A stretch of DNA of 64,000 nt. Source: Lotus japonicus. Lineage: Eukaryota; Streptophyta; Magnoliopsida; Fabales; Fabaceae. The notes under the pieces are model-generated. The model was not told where the DNA came from. It searched no databases and was given only the letters and a program-made list of their open reading frames with translations. The DNA lies in NCBI RefSeq assembly GCF_012489685.1, contig NC_080043.1, forward strand, positions 6,140,501 to 6,204,500, written 5' to 3'. Within the stretch, counting starts at the first letter, position 1, and each line of letters begins with the position of its first letter. This document shows positions 35,767 through 47,275 of the stretch, piece after piece. Made by a program: the position numbers and the translations under genes.

Positions 35767-36658
35767 CTACAAAAAGATGTATGTAATAATGATGCCCAGG
35801 AAGAAATAAAGTTGTGAATTTGTGATTCAATTCATGATTTTCATCCAAGAACAAATTATTTATCTTTTTTAACTGTTATGCTGGTTGTTGCCACCCTGTG
35901 TGGAAATCTCTGCAAAATCTATGTGAAAATGATAAATATATGTCTGATATATGAATCATGATTCTAACTATTTATGAACTTTAAGATGAGAGTTAAAAAT
36001 GGCCATAATCTCTACATGCATAGACTCTGAACTTGTTACTAGATCCTTTGTTACTTGCTTACCAGTACAAAGTTTCCAACTAGATCCTATTCAGAAGTCA
36101 CACTGCAATGAGGCTTTTTGATTTGCTAAGTAAGTTTTTTCTAGTTGTTAGAGATCAATCATAGTAGGTTGATTACCTGTTGATATTATGATGTTATTTA
36201 TCATCAAACAAGAATTTAATCTCACATTATCTATCATCTACCTCAATCCGGCTACTTCAACTTTTTTTTTTTTGAGGGGCACTTCAACTTTACTTTTAAT
36301 AACTTAAGGCCATGATACATATAATTTCATTTTTAAGCTCAGTGTCTTTCCCCTGGAGTAGCTACTGCCTCTTGCCAAATTATAGTCCACCCCAAAAACT
36401 AGGGGGTTTCATCTAACTAGATACGAAGTCCACAAATTCACTAAATCAATGCATAAAAAATGCATAGTTTACCCCTGGTTCTGCACGGCCAACCCTGGCT
36501 CACAAGTTTCTCAAGAAGTTCCTGCTGTGGAGTGGATCTGCAGTTCATTGTCAATGTAGATATTTTAGATTTTAGCGCTTATTTTCATTTGCTACTCGGA
36601 TATTTTGGATGCACTCATTTGATATTGTGGATATTTGGGATAAATTCATTTGCATTTG

Positions 36659-36884
36659 TGTTATGATTAGGGTAGAAAGAGGGAAGAACAGAAGAGAGAA
36701 TCAGAGAGAATAGAAGAAGAAGTTTATTCATCTACAATCATGAATATTACAATGGCTTTTCACAGCTTATATACACTGCTGTTATTCAACACACTTAACA
36801 AACTAACAAACTCTTAACCGACTCTAACAAACTCAACAACTATTAACAACTTCTTAACTGCCTAACCACTGTTTAACCGTAACA
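36659..36884 (-). mobile_element. Solo LTR (226 bp) with a 5-bp duplication
   Basis: The sequence begins tgttatgattaggg and ends aaccgtaaca, with TG..CA ends and the 5-bp repeat ATTTG directly on both sides (36654-36658 and 36885-36889). On the minus strand it holds a TATATAAG box and then AATAAA-like signals, so transcription would run leftwards. No internal retroelement sequence is present, so LTR-LTR recombination has removed it. Confidence 0.85.
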
Positions 36885-37149
36885 ATTTGCTAATGGAAAG
36901 AAAATACTTATGCCTATCATATCAAGATGGAATTGTGCGAATTCAATGACAGCACATATAGCATTCAGATGATAAAACATATGAATAGGGGGGAAGAAAG
37001 TAAATGCTTGGAGGTTTTGATGAACTTGTTTTCATAAACATATTATGATGCATAAATTACTTCATGCTTAACATGGTAAAATAACAAAATCAGGAATAGT
37101 ATAAGGGGGATGAAAGAAAAGTTTACTTGTTTATAATTTTGAAACCCCG

Positions 37150-37336
37150 ATTCTGTGCTACCCTCACTCAAAGATTGAAAAAGTCAGAATTAATAAAAAA
37201 TAAATAAAGGGTGTATTAAGAAGTTAGATAGGAGTAGTAATTTTACAGAAACAATAACATTAATACTGTTCTTTAATACATGTGTCAAAACCTTAAAGTG
37301 ACATATATAAGGAACGGAGGAGGTATAATTTTACAA
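37150..37336. mobile_element. Degenerate Stowaway-like element
   Basis: Only the right end (ggaacggaggaggta) is convincing. A matching left end could not be fixed. The remainder of 35767-37369 is AT-rich, with no other gene seen. Confidence 0.3.
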
Positions 37337-37369
37337 CATCTTTGCAAACAAATTGGGTCAACAGGGCAG

Positions 37370-40300
37370 TTAAATCTCCTCTATTAAACATTTGCTTTTG
37401 GTTTCTGCTTTATTGTTCAACAATCTTTCAGCCTTATTACTCCCATGAAATTCCACAGCTGATACCTTTTCTGCTCCCACAATGGCTGCCAAAGAAGACC
37501 AAGCTTCCTCTGGCTGCTCATGAACCCAACACATAATGAAATATATCTTTCTCTCTGCCATCTTAATAGCACTTCTAATCTCATCCTTCCTCAACCTTCT
37601 TGGCCTTCTTTCTGATTTGTTCTCCTTTCCACCTTCTTGAACCAACCGACGCATATCGCAAAGGGCACACACCAGAGCAGAACTTCCCAATGCAAGAAGA
37701 CTAATCACATCATCAACAAGACCCAAACCAAATTGCAACCCTCCCATGTGTCTGTAAGCTGGAGAGCATGTCTGCTCCAAGCAATGAGAGAGGGCTTCCA
37801 TCACAGTTTCGGGCTGGTCGCAACGACCCAACACTGAGGACACACTCAACACAACCATAACTGACCCTAGGGGATCTGACCTCCAATCTCCATTGTAGAC
37901 GCGAAGAGTGAAGCAGTAGCTATATAGAATATCAACTAGGTGAACAGTTAAAAGTGGTGATGGCTCCTTGGAGCTAAGCTTGTTTAGAGGAGGGAGAGGG
38001 GTTTCAGGGCCAGGAGGAATGTCACTGGATTCATCACTTTCAACTTCATCTTGCGATTCCTGCTCTGATAGCGGTTGAACGAGTTGAGTTCCTTCCTGAC
38101 TAAGACGGATTTTTCTGGCTGAAGGCGTTGTCCACCATGGTTCCCATGGTTTGATCATCTTGCTCAATTCCCCACAAGCAATTGCTCTATAAAAACGTTT
38201 CTTCTCTTCAAGTGACAAATCATCAAAACTGATTGCTTGTCCTGTAGGAAGATAAAAATCAAATCAGTCTTTACCCAACTGGAGATAGACATTAACTTGT
38301 TTTACTGGCAATTCTGAGCCAGTGCAGTTAGAATATGCTAGCAATAAAAGAATAAGCATTTAATAGGAACATACCGGATAAAATTTTCTCCATTGTCTCC
38401 TCTGATAAATTTGAATCTGCAGAAGCTAAGAAAAGAATTGGATAATTTCAGTTGACAGATCATGATGGAAATGACAACTTTAGCAACTCTTCTAAAATAA
38501 TTACCAAAAAAGATGCACTTCTACCGTGGCAACTTATTATACAACTTCATGCACTAAATGACTACTTGACTAGCCATGCTGAGCTTCAGTAATTTTAAAA
38601 TCCCCATTAATTTCATGCTTCATTGACTGTACATCAATCAGCGACTATGAGTTCCCATCTTCTAAGAATTATCTCATTTACACAAACTATTAGCAGTCCT
38701 ATATGAAATAGCAAAATCAAAGAGATTCGTTCATCAATAAGCAGCTATAAGTTGCCATCTTCTAAAAAGATAACTTACCCACACAGACAGTTAGTAGTCC
38801 TATACCAAATAGCAAAGCAAACAGACTTTTCCACTAAACAGAATATATAAACAAAGGACATGGAGGAATTATTTCAATTCACCTTCACAGTTTATCCATG
38901 TCCATTACGCAACAGTGAATTTTTTTAAGATTTAGTCAAATGTGAATGACAATAACATGTGAGATTCCTTGGGAGGGTTTTTTTTCTCTAGGAGTCTATA
39001 ATTATAAGACTGGCGCATAATTTTTCTAGGAACAAATTGATTATGGTTTTTGATAGAACTAAATGGCATTGGTTGAGCAATATAGCCATCTCCACCTCTT
39101 GGGACAAAGCTAGGTGGCAGTTGTCTATGACATTATTACAATAAGTCAAGAATATGCTTCAAAGAAAATACAGAAACTAGATAATTTAACATGCAAAGAT
39201 AAATATCAAACAAAAAGGACTGCAGTAAAAAAAACATTGAAACATATGGATGCAAAGACAAACTATAGATAACTTACCATCCTCTTCCATGCTATCCATT
39301 TCCTCTTCTGAATGAAATCTCTTCAGTATGTCCAACATTTTGTGTTTGGCTTGTTCATCAGGCTGCATTTGATGAAGCTCCTGAACTACATTTTCTTTCA
39401 TGAAGGATTCAGTACAACGAAGACTATGAGACTGTCAAAATTACAAAAAAGGAATGATCAAAATCACAGCAGTTTATAAACAAACAAGAATCAAGATCCG
39501 GAGTGTCCATGAAAAGGCATGTGAGCAACAACCATTTCATAAAATCATAATGTTCAACAAAAACATAGCTATGGAAGCAGACTAAGGAGAAGAGAAAAAC
39601 AAAATGCAATTGTAACCCAAAATAACATCATTAATCCTCTAACTTTTAAATGTTAACAAAGGAAATTCCCAAATACATAAACTAGTCTAAGAACACTTGC
39701 TCATTCAATAAATGTTCTCTCCAAAACATATATAGTGTATACTGTGTAGTATACTATATACTATTGATTTTTGGGTCTTGAAATGGTTGTGCCACAAATA
39801 GAGCCTTGTAATACATTAATCAAACTTGTATAATCAATTCCAATCAACTTAAATGTAACTTTACTTACTTTATAACATTGGAGGGAACAGTACCGTGAAT
39901 TGCATCGAGGACATGTGTATTCGGAGAACTGCTTCTGGCATCTGCCATTGTATGAGAAGACAAAAAGGATAGTAGTTTGATTAGTACTCTAGCTAAAAAA
40001 ATAAGCCTTTGGGAAAAAATCTCAAATTAATTTCCACTGCCAAGGCTGACATGACATATGACACAAAGCAAGTGAATGATCCAAAACTTGAGTGACTCTT
40101 GTCTTAGTTAATACATGTTATAAACTGGAACTGAAAATTGAAACTTCTCTGCATACACATGTTCAATGATAAAGATAATATTACTGTTGCATTTTAAAAG
40201 TTTTTACTTGAATTTAACTATCGATCTCTTAGTAAATCCCACACATTACCTCAAGAGTAACCAGAACTCCTTTGAACTAGTACTCAAAGTGAAGTTTTAT

Positions 40301-40743
40301 TTTCAACTACTAAACTAAGTAAAGAATAGTGCAGTTTTTAGTTAACAGTCAAAACCCAAAACTACGGTTGTTTAGAAACCTGCGTACATGACATGACATG
40401 CTGCATGACTCGACTATCAAGGTTAACCTCTGAAAGCTTAGTGATAAACATGAGCAGATATCAGCTCATGATTCCTCATAAATTACACCTATATGAGCAG
40501 CTCAAAGAAAACAGCGAATTATGTTTCTTTATCTTCCTAAAGAAGAATTTAGAAAATTAAGTCAATGGATAAAAAGCAAAAATGGCGAAAAATAAAAATT
40601 GAATCTTGATCTGAGTAAAGTAAGAATCCAATACATACAAAAAAACTAATAAGTTATAGATGAACATACACATGACAGATGATTCGAGCATGGTTCAACA
40701 AGGAAGTGGAAGATTTGTCAGATGTAACAACAGAATCAGCCAT
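37370..40743 (-). CDS. ZNHIT2: HIT-type zinc-finger protein, ZNHIT2-like
   Basis: Five minus-strand exons, 40670-40743, 39869-39941, 39278-39431, 38375-38425 and 37370-38241, join in frame to 407 residues. The zinc finger starts RIICHVC at the exon 1-2 junction and continues QKQFSEYTCPRCNSRYCSLQCYK and SHSLRC: eight Cys/His ligands in the HIT order. Then come FMKENVVQELHQMQPDEQ and MLDILKRFHSEEEMD, typical of ZNHIT2. The long C-terminal exon is family-specific. In animals and yeast ZNHIT2 links the R2TP/R2SP co-chaperone to U5 snRNP assembly; the plant role is inferred. The start is the first ATG of an exon that fits the frame. A copy of the LSM7 promoter lies 1.0 kb upstream in the same direction. 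Confidence 0.92.
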
Positions 40744-41414
40744 AATCCACGCACTGGGACCAACAAGTCGCTCTCCTTTAGTTACTTAACTGAGATTCTT
40801 GCCTTGAGGAATCAGTGTTTCAGTTCCAAAATGTTGGGTAGAGCTTCTCAGGGTTCTCATTCATCACCTAAAAATATTCACAAAATACTTAATCAGATTA
40901 CATTAGTATGTTCGATCCGCATAATTCTCAGTTCTCACACATTAAAAGGTCATGTAATAAATCAAGTCAAAATTAGACACATCCTATCGTGCATTATCTT
41001 CTCAAACAATCACACACATAACATTTACAGAATTCTGGAAAGTAAGTAATTAGGCTGATTTAAGTTATGTTACTTCGGAGGAAGAAAAAAAAATGACAGA
41101 CCAGATACACTTGTAAAGTTTTTTATACTGTTCATATTTTAGGAAATATGGTCATCCAATGTCTGCCTGCATGGTGTTACAGTTATAGATAGGGCCATAA
41201 CATAGTAGAAATGAGCTATGAGCCAAGCTAAGCTGATCACGCTTTCCTCAACACATGGCTCAACTCAACTTCAATGTAGGTTCTTTTTTTTAAGCTCCAA
41301 CTCAGGAAAACTACTAACCTCAAGTTCCAATTCAATGAGACAATGTTACAGAACCAGAGATATAACAACAGCAAGTTATGGGGTGGAGATCACAAAATCA
41401 ACATCTAACCATAA

Positions 41415-41678
41415 ACCCGTTTGGGAAAAGAGCTTAATTAAGCGCGCGCTTATGGTATGACATAAGCTATTTTTAAAAATTTATTGAAATAAATTGAAAA
41501 TAAGCTATATACAAGCATAAGCTCTTTTTCATAAGCTATCTCAAGATAGCTTATGAAAATAAGCTCAAAACAGCTTATGGCTTACCATAAGCTCAAAACA
41601 GTTTGCATAAGCTCTCCCAAACACATACACAAGCGCTTATACTATCAGATAAGCTCAAATAAGTTCTTCCAAACGGGT
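41415..41678. mobile_element. Harbinger/Tourist-type MITE, second copy of the ATAAGC-rich family
   Basis: Inverted ends ACCCGTTTGGG and CCAAACGGGT enclose a palindrome-rich interior (ataagct repeated on both strands) clearly related to 27652-27923. A partial further copy follows at 41679-41775, ending where the LSM7 promoter duplicate begins. Confidence 0.7.
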
Positions 41679-41787
41679 GGGAAAACAGTTTAATTAAGCG
41701 TTTATTCTTGTTGTATAAGAGCTTATACCATAAGCGCTTAAATTCAATAAGCTATTTGTGTTTCATAAGCTATGGCCCCGCCTAAAT

Positions 41788-42094
41788 AAATCAATCAGAA
41801 AACCCCAAATCAAAAACTGAGATTATTTATTTTGCAGAAGAATGAATGATGCATTCATTAATCACAGTGAAAGAAAGGTGATGAATGGAGAAAGAGAAAG
41901 AAACTACTCACCATGTCTGTCTGTCTGTCTGATACAAAGAAGAGAGATTATTTATGCGTCTCGTCGTCGTTTGATAGAAATAGATTGCAGTGCCAGTGAC
42001 GGAAAGTAAGTAAGTACCTTGCGGCTGAGCCTGAGACGTTGGCTGGGCTTGCTACTTTTTTTTTAACTTATACAGACTAATCTATTTTGGTTTC
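41788..42094 (-). promoter_or_regulatory. Duplicated LSM7 promoter, 5'UTR and first exon (copy B)
   Basis: This 307-bp block is identical to 34063-34369 and has the same orientation. It carries the core promoter and leader of LSM7, the start codon (41922-41924) and the intact GTGAGT donor, but no LSM7 coding exon follows. Its left edge joins MITE sequence directly. A transcript from here would run towards the ZNHIT2-like gene. Sequence identity shows a recent duplication; promoter activity is inference. Confidence 0.85.
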
Positions 42095-43310
42095 AAACCT
42101 GAATGGTGTGGTATATAATTTTATCAATATTTTTAATGTCAAGTTATCAAATCACTATTAATTTCTTTAATGATTAACCATTTATGATCTGTTTGATTTA
42201 TTCTTATATTCTCAAATAAAAATATTTTTCTCATAAGATACATCTATATATATATATATATATAATATTATTTAATTATCATCAAGTTGAAAAGTTATGT
42301 TTGACATGACATTTTAGCAAAACTTATTTGACTAGCTTAAAAGCTTTTTTATGGCTGATAAAGGAAAAAGGAAAACAAGAGAACTAAAAAACTAAGGCCT
42401 CAAGGACGCGACTCCCGACATATCAGCAGGTAACAACAAGCTCATGCCACCCCACCGAGAGGAGCCTCCACACACTTGGACGCATCATCTTGAAGAGCAT
42501 CATGCTTGACCAAGAAGTCTGCACAAGTGTTTCCTTCCCGAAAGACATGATGAAGGACCACGAACCAGACTCTACTTAGAAGCTCATTTATGTCACAGGT
42601 TAACGAAGTATACAAATGACTAGCAACACGCATAAATTATTTGATGAAAAAACTCATTGAACTTATTTTCACTTTTATCCTTATCATTTTATTAACATTT
42701 GATTAGAAATATCAACAAAGCTCGCAGATGCGATGTCAAAGGAGGAGTGTCCAACATCCCAAACCACCCAACCAGTTTGTAGAAGAAGCGTTTTGAATTA
42801 GGCTACCATAACCCACTTGTTGTTTGTGGCAAATGAAGCTACCATCCGTATTAAGCTTAACTTGAGTAGTTCACGAACACGTAGTTGCTGGAACAAGATG
42901 ATGTTGTGACAGAAGACAGTGACAACAAAGCATCACAATCCTTCATGGTAAGCGCTACTTGCTGCTGTACATTAATGAAAATAGAGAAGCCATATTAAGA
43001 ATCATCTACCTCTTCCTAATGATAAGAATTTAACCAACAGAGAAATCAATGAATGCTGTTATTCAAGTTAAAAAGGAAAAGAATTATGGTATGAATGTGT
43101 TTGAAGGTTCACAAGTTAGGTAAACGTGAATATACTTTTTGTCTTGGTTTCAAAAGCTAGAGATGACTTAGTCTCTATCCTTTGATTTGAGTTAAGAAAA
43201 TTTCGGGCAATTTTAGTATCTGAAAAAAAGAATTTCGGTAATATGTTGATTCTTTCAATATTTAAAGTTACAGTTGTCCTGATATCAAGCAAACTCCAGC
43301 TTGTTTCCCA
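42095..43310. other. Spacer with an AT microsatellite and the LINE remnant
   Basis: Contains a (TA)n run near 42246-42264 and the minus-strand RNase H remnant. No host gene was seen before the thaumatin-like promoter. Confidence 0.5.
42433..42885 (-). pseudogene. LINE RNase H-like (RVT_3) fragment, minus strand
   Basis: On the minus strand KLNTDGSFICHKQQ is followed by VGYGSLIQN, a frameshifted middle, and later HHVFREGNTCADFLVKH. These are the first and last core motifs of the plant LINE RNase H-like domain. Frameshifts and a stop separate them. A different decay product from the one at 25514. Confidence 0.7.
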
Positions 43311-43415
43311 TTTTATAAGCTTGTGTTTGTTGAACCTCCTTAGTCCTAACTTCCCTTCCCTTGCTTATAAGCATCACCAAGTTCATGCAAGTCGTAATCT
43401 GTGATAAAACCTCTC

Positions 43416-44253
43416 ATGGCATTGAAACAGCTTTCCCTTCTTCTCATGCTCCTATCATTCTTAGGTAATGGTAATCAATCACTAGTTCTCTTTCTTCAAT
43501 AATCCATTTTTATTTAATTTTGAACTTTTTTAGCAGTTATAAAATTTGATAACAATGTATCTCATTTGGGATTTTCTTGTATTTTCAGGAGTGGATGCAA
43601 GATTTTTTACTCTGCAAAATAGATGCAGGAACACAATATGGCCTGGGATTCTAACAGCACCAGGAAGACCTCAACTCATTGATGATGGGGTTCACCTAAG
43701 ACCTGGCCATGCGATAAACATCACTGCACCAGAAGGGTGGTCTGGCCGCTTCTGGGGGCGGCACGGATGCACCTTTGACAGCTCTGGCAGCGGAAACTGC
43801 ATCACAGGAGACTGTGGGGGCAAGCTTAAATGTGCTGGAACTGGAGGCACACCGCCAGCTTCACTGGCGGAGTTTACACTGGACAGCCCGGAGGGTGATT
43901 TTTATGATGTTAGCCTTGTTGATGGTTACAACATGCCAGTGTCAATCATTCCCTCTAGGGGATATGGGCGGTGTAAGGCAGTGAAATGTCGTTCAGATTT
44001 GAATCAAAACTGCCCCGGCGGATTGGAGGTGAGAAACAAAGGTTACATTGTTGGTTGTAAGAGTGCATGTATGGCTTTCAACAAGCCAGAATATTGTTGT
44101 ACCAAAGACTTCAATAGCCCTAAGAAGTGCCAACCAACAAGTTATTCAAAGGTGTTCAAGGCTTCTTGTCCTCAGGCTTATAGCTATGCCTATGATGATG
44201 CAACCAGCACTTTCACTTGCCATGGAGCAGATTACATAATTAGGTTTTGTTAG
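43416..44253 (+). CDS. Thaumatin-like protein (PR-5 family)
   Basis: Exons 43416-43464 and 43589-44253 join in frame to 237 residues. The short first exon encodes a secretion signal (MALKQLSLLLMLLSFLG), with likely cleavage after VDA. The mature protein has 16 cysteines, the number needed for the eight disulfides of the full-size thaumatin fold, and the family phrases NRCRNTIWPGIL, GRFWGRHGC, GDCGGKLKC and YCCTKDF. It ends in RFC without an extension, so apoplastic secretion is likelier than vacuolar targeting. Family members include PR-5 antifungal and stress-induced proteins; no specific activity can be read here. A TATA-like ttttataagc lies about 100 bp upstream of the start. Confidence 0.94.
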
Positions 44254-44577
44254 AGAAGGCAGGGTGAATCTACAAATATTTTATGCAAGTGTGTGTGTGT
44301 GTCTGTAAGTGAGTGCTTTTGGTAAATTGATTTGATCTCTTTCTGCGGGCTCAGATCGCAGTTGGATGTGTATTTTCTTACAGAAATGTCACAGAAGAGA
44401 AGAGTTTATCATGAGAAATATAATGGATAAATCTAATGTTGAATACTGAGTAAATGTCTGTGATTACAATTATATGTCAAATTTATCAATGAAAACCAGG
44501 CCACAGACGGCCAGTAAAATGAAATCTGCCAAAACTCATACATGATAGTTAATTTCAGAGGGATGAAATCTATTAAT

Positions 44578-44742
44578 CTACCGGGGAGGAATATATACAT
44601 TTATCAAATCTAATTGACGAAGAAGGTCATCTTGTTTGAGTCTCACAAATTCATAAGCAGCTTCATCTTCTGCAACCCCCTCCCATGATTGCATCTGGTT
44701 GGTTGGAGGATAGAAGATTTGCCTGGTGAATCCATAAATTAT
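44578..44742 (-). pseudogene. Possible orphan 3'-terminal exon
   Basis: After a good minus-strand acceptor (attcaccag) a frame reads QIFYPPTNQMQSWEG, then VAEDEAAYEFVRLKQDD, and ends INVYIPPR with a stop. The composition looks protein-like, but I do not recognise the family and found no upstream exon between it and the Rab gene. It could be a gene relic or an alternative 3' exon reached from the donor-like GTAAGG at about 45323 in the Rab 3'UTR. Confidence 0.25.
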
Positions 44743-45358
44743 GAGCTTCATGGATATATTGCATAAAGAAAGATAGCAATGAAGTTGATGCAATCCACCA
44801 CCCCCCCTCCCAAAAGAAAAAAACCAAAATTAAAGTAAGCCATAGATGAAAGTTAATATCATACTGATGATGTCAAGAATTTACATCAATCTAGAATAAT
44901 AACAGATATGTAAATAAACACAGCACATGAAAAAAGGGATAAAACCTGTGACAAGGAAATGCTACCGGAGAAATACAATTATAAAAAACTTTCTACAGAT
45001 GATCCAACTTAATTCAGTACTAGAAATGAATTGCCTATCTAGCTGAGCATGTTTAATTGTTTGATCATGATCAAGCAATGTGGTTTCCCTATTACGTATA
45101 ACTGAAAGCATAATGGAATAGGATACTCAAATTCATCATATCATTTTTGAGTTGGTACTTGGTAGCTGACTTCATATCAAAGCAATCAGTATAACAGTAA
45201 TTCTAAAGGCAAAACCATGCCTAACAACTATCTCTTGAAAGGTAAAGAACAGCGAAAAAGAAAAAAATGGTTGGCAGAGTATATATAGAATTACAAGCAG
45301 GGGAGGGAGAAAAATAGTCCTTACCTAAGATCCAGGTAGCTTCGGGTGAAAGGAAAGA

Positions 45359-46943
45359 TTAAAAAACACTGCAACAGTTGAATCTCCTTTTAGCTTTTTG
45401 GCATTCAGCTTCTTGTGATGAGACCTTAATTTTTATTCCTTCAAGTTCAAGGTTTACTTTATCCCAATTCAACTCAGCTCCCTCTGCAATGATGTGCTTC
45501 TTACCGACTGTTGCATATATTTGAGAGAGGAGACCCAGGAAAGCAGATTCCACATTGTTGGAGTCAAGTGCTGATGTCTCGACGAAGAAGAGGCCCTTTT
45601 GTTTGGCGAAGTCTTTGGCTTCCTCCATAGGCACTGCTCGACCAGAACTAAGGTCAGACTTGTTGCCAACAAGCATGACAATTATATTATCTGCATGTAC
45701 ACGCAGCTCATCGAGCCACTTCTCAACATGATCAAAGGATTGGCGATTGGTTATGTCATATGCTAGTAACGCGCCAGTTGCACCTCTGTAATATGCAGTT
45801 GTAATTGCCTGGTACCTGCAATGATGCCAACATTGTCACAGGAAGATGAAATCAACATGCATTTGAAGGACACATTTGGGAACCAAATCAGCAACATCCA
45901 CACTTATGACTTGACTAGTAAAACACAGTATCACGGAAACTGGCAAACTAGTTAAAATTCATCATAAACTCACCCTATTTTTTTGTAGCATAAAGTGACA
46001 TCTGACAAACATGAAATGAAACCATATACTTCTAAACATGTACATACCCAGCTATCAACATGATAGCCCAGCCGAAAGGAAGGTCAATGTTGCATAACTA
46101 ATAATGCCCCCTTTACGTAAGTACTATAGCCGAGTCATGACAGCTCGGCCTAAGGGAGGGGTTACAGAACTAATACCATCTATCTCATGGGAACAACATA
46201 ACCGAGCTATGCGAGCAGAAATCCATGAGTCAAGAAAACCATAACCTTCCATAACCCCTAAATAAATTAGTCAATCATAATATCATTTAATTGCCTAATG
46301 AATCACATAATAAATATAAAAAAGTCAATAACTCAAGAGACAACCTTAAGCCTATTAAACACCTGAGGAAACTAGAGTCTAGCATCTTCACTCTAACATC
46401 ATACCTTAAAGCTAAGTTTAAAGAGAACAAGACATTTTGATGATTATGTAGCTAAAGGACCATGATTCGCTACTTGCATCTTTCGGTCTAATTATAGTTA
46501 AAAAAAACTATGTTAGGTTTTGTTTGTTAAAAGATCACATGATTCAGACCCTAGCTTCTTAGATCTTACATGTATGCTTATATCTAAATTATTATTATAC
46601 ACTGACAAATGATCATTTAAGCTCAACATAATTAGGCTGTGACTGTGACACAAGCAAATCCAATGAAAAACTATTTATATGGAAAAAAATAATTACATAG
46701 GAGAAAAAGTTTAGACCTTTCTTGACCAGCAGTGTCCCAAATCTGTGCCTTGACTACCTTGTGATCCATGACAACAGTCTTGGTCAGAAATTCAACCCCA
46801 ATTGTGGCTTTGGATTTCATTTGGAACTCATTCCTCACAAACCTATTCAAAAGCTGAGATTTCCCAACCCCAGAGTCTCCAACCATGACAACCTTGAACA
46901 TATAGTCGATACCCTCATCCGAATCACCCTGCCATTGAGCCAT
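45359..46943 (-). CDS. Rab GTPase, RABA (Rab11) class
   Basis: Exons 46717-46943 and 45359-45815 join in frame to 227 residues. The P-loop GDSGVGKS is at 22-29, the switch I region has [16 protein letters not shown] is at 69-76 with the catalytic Gln74, NKSD at 127-130, and later ETSAL. The C-terminus NCCSVF provides two cysteines for geranylgeranylation. The intron inside the WDTAGQER codons is the usual position in plant RABA genes. RABA proteins act in traffic between the trans-Golgi network and plasma membrane. [12 protein letters not shown] and [11 protein letters not shown] point to a RABA4-like member, but the subclass is not settled by eye. Confidence 0.93.
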
Positions 46944-47275
46944 TCTAACTCTTTGGTTTTCAACAACCCTTTTGAAAACTCAACACAAAGAAGCAAACCC
47001 CACCTTGGATCCTCACTTTTGCTGCATAAAAATGTGGTCTTTTTCCCTGTCAGTTTCGGTTTGCACACGCATTTTGGGTTCGTTTCTTGTGAGAGGGAAA
47101 AAGGGGTAGTTGTTGGAGTGGCATTTGGTGTGTAAATGTGCTTCCTTTTCACGTTTGGGTTACGCTGCTTCGCTATTAATTCACAATGTTGGCCATTGAA
47201 AGCGTTGTTTTCTGAAAGAGGAAAAAGGAATTTACAGAGAGGAACTTGGAAAGCAATTTTCAGACACAGAGACAA

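Noticed and set aside
46722..47275. Open frames on both strands over the Rab promoter and first exon
   Set aside because: They are overlaps with the Rab exon and leader and show no domain.
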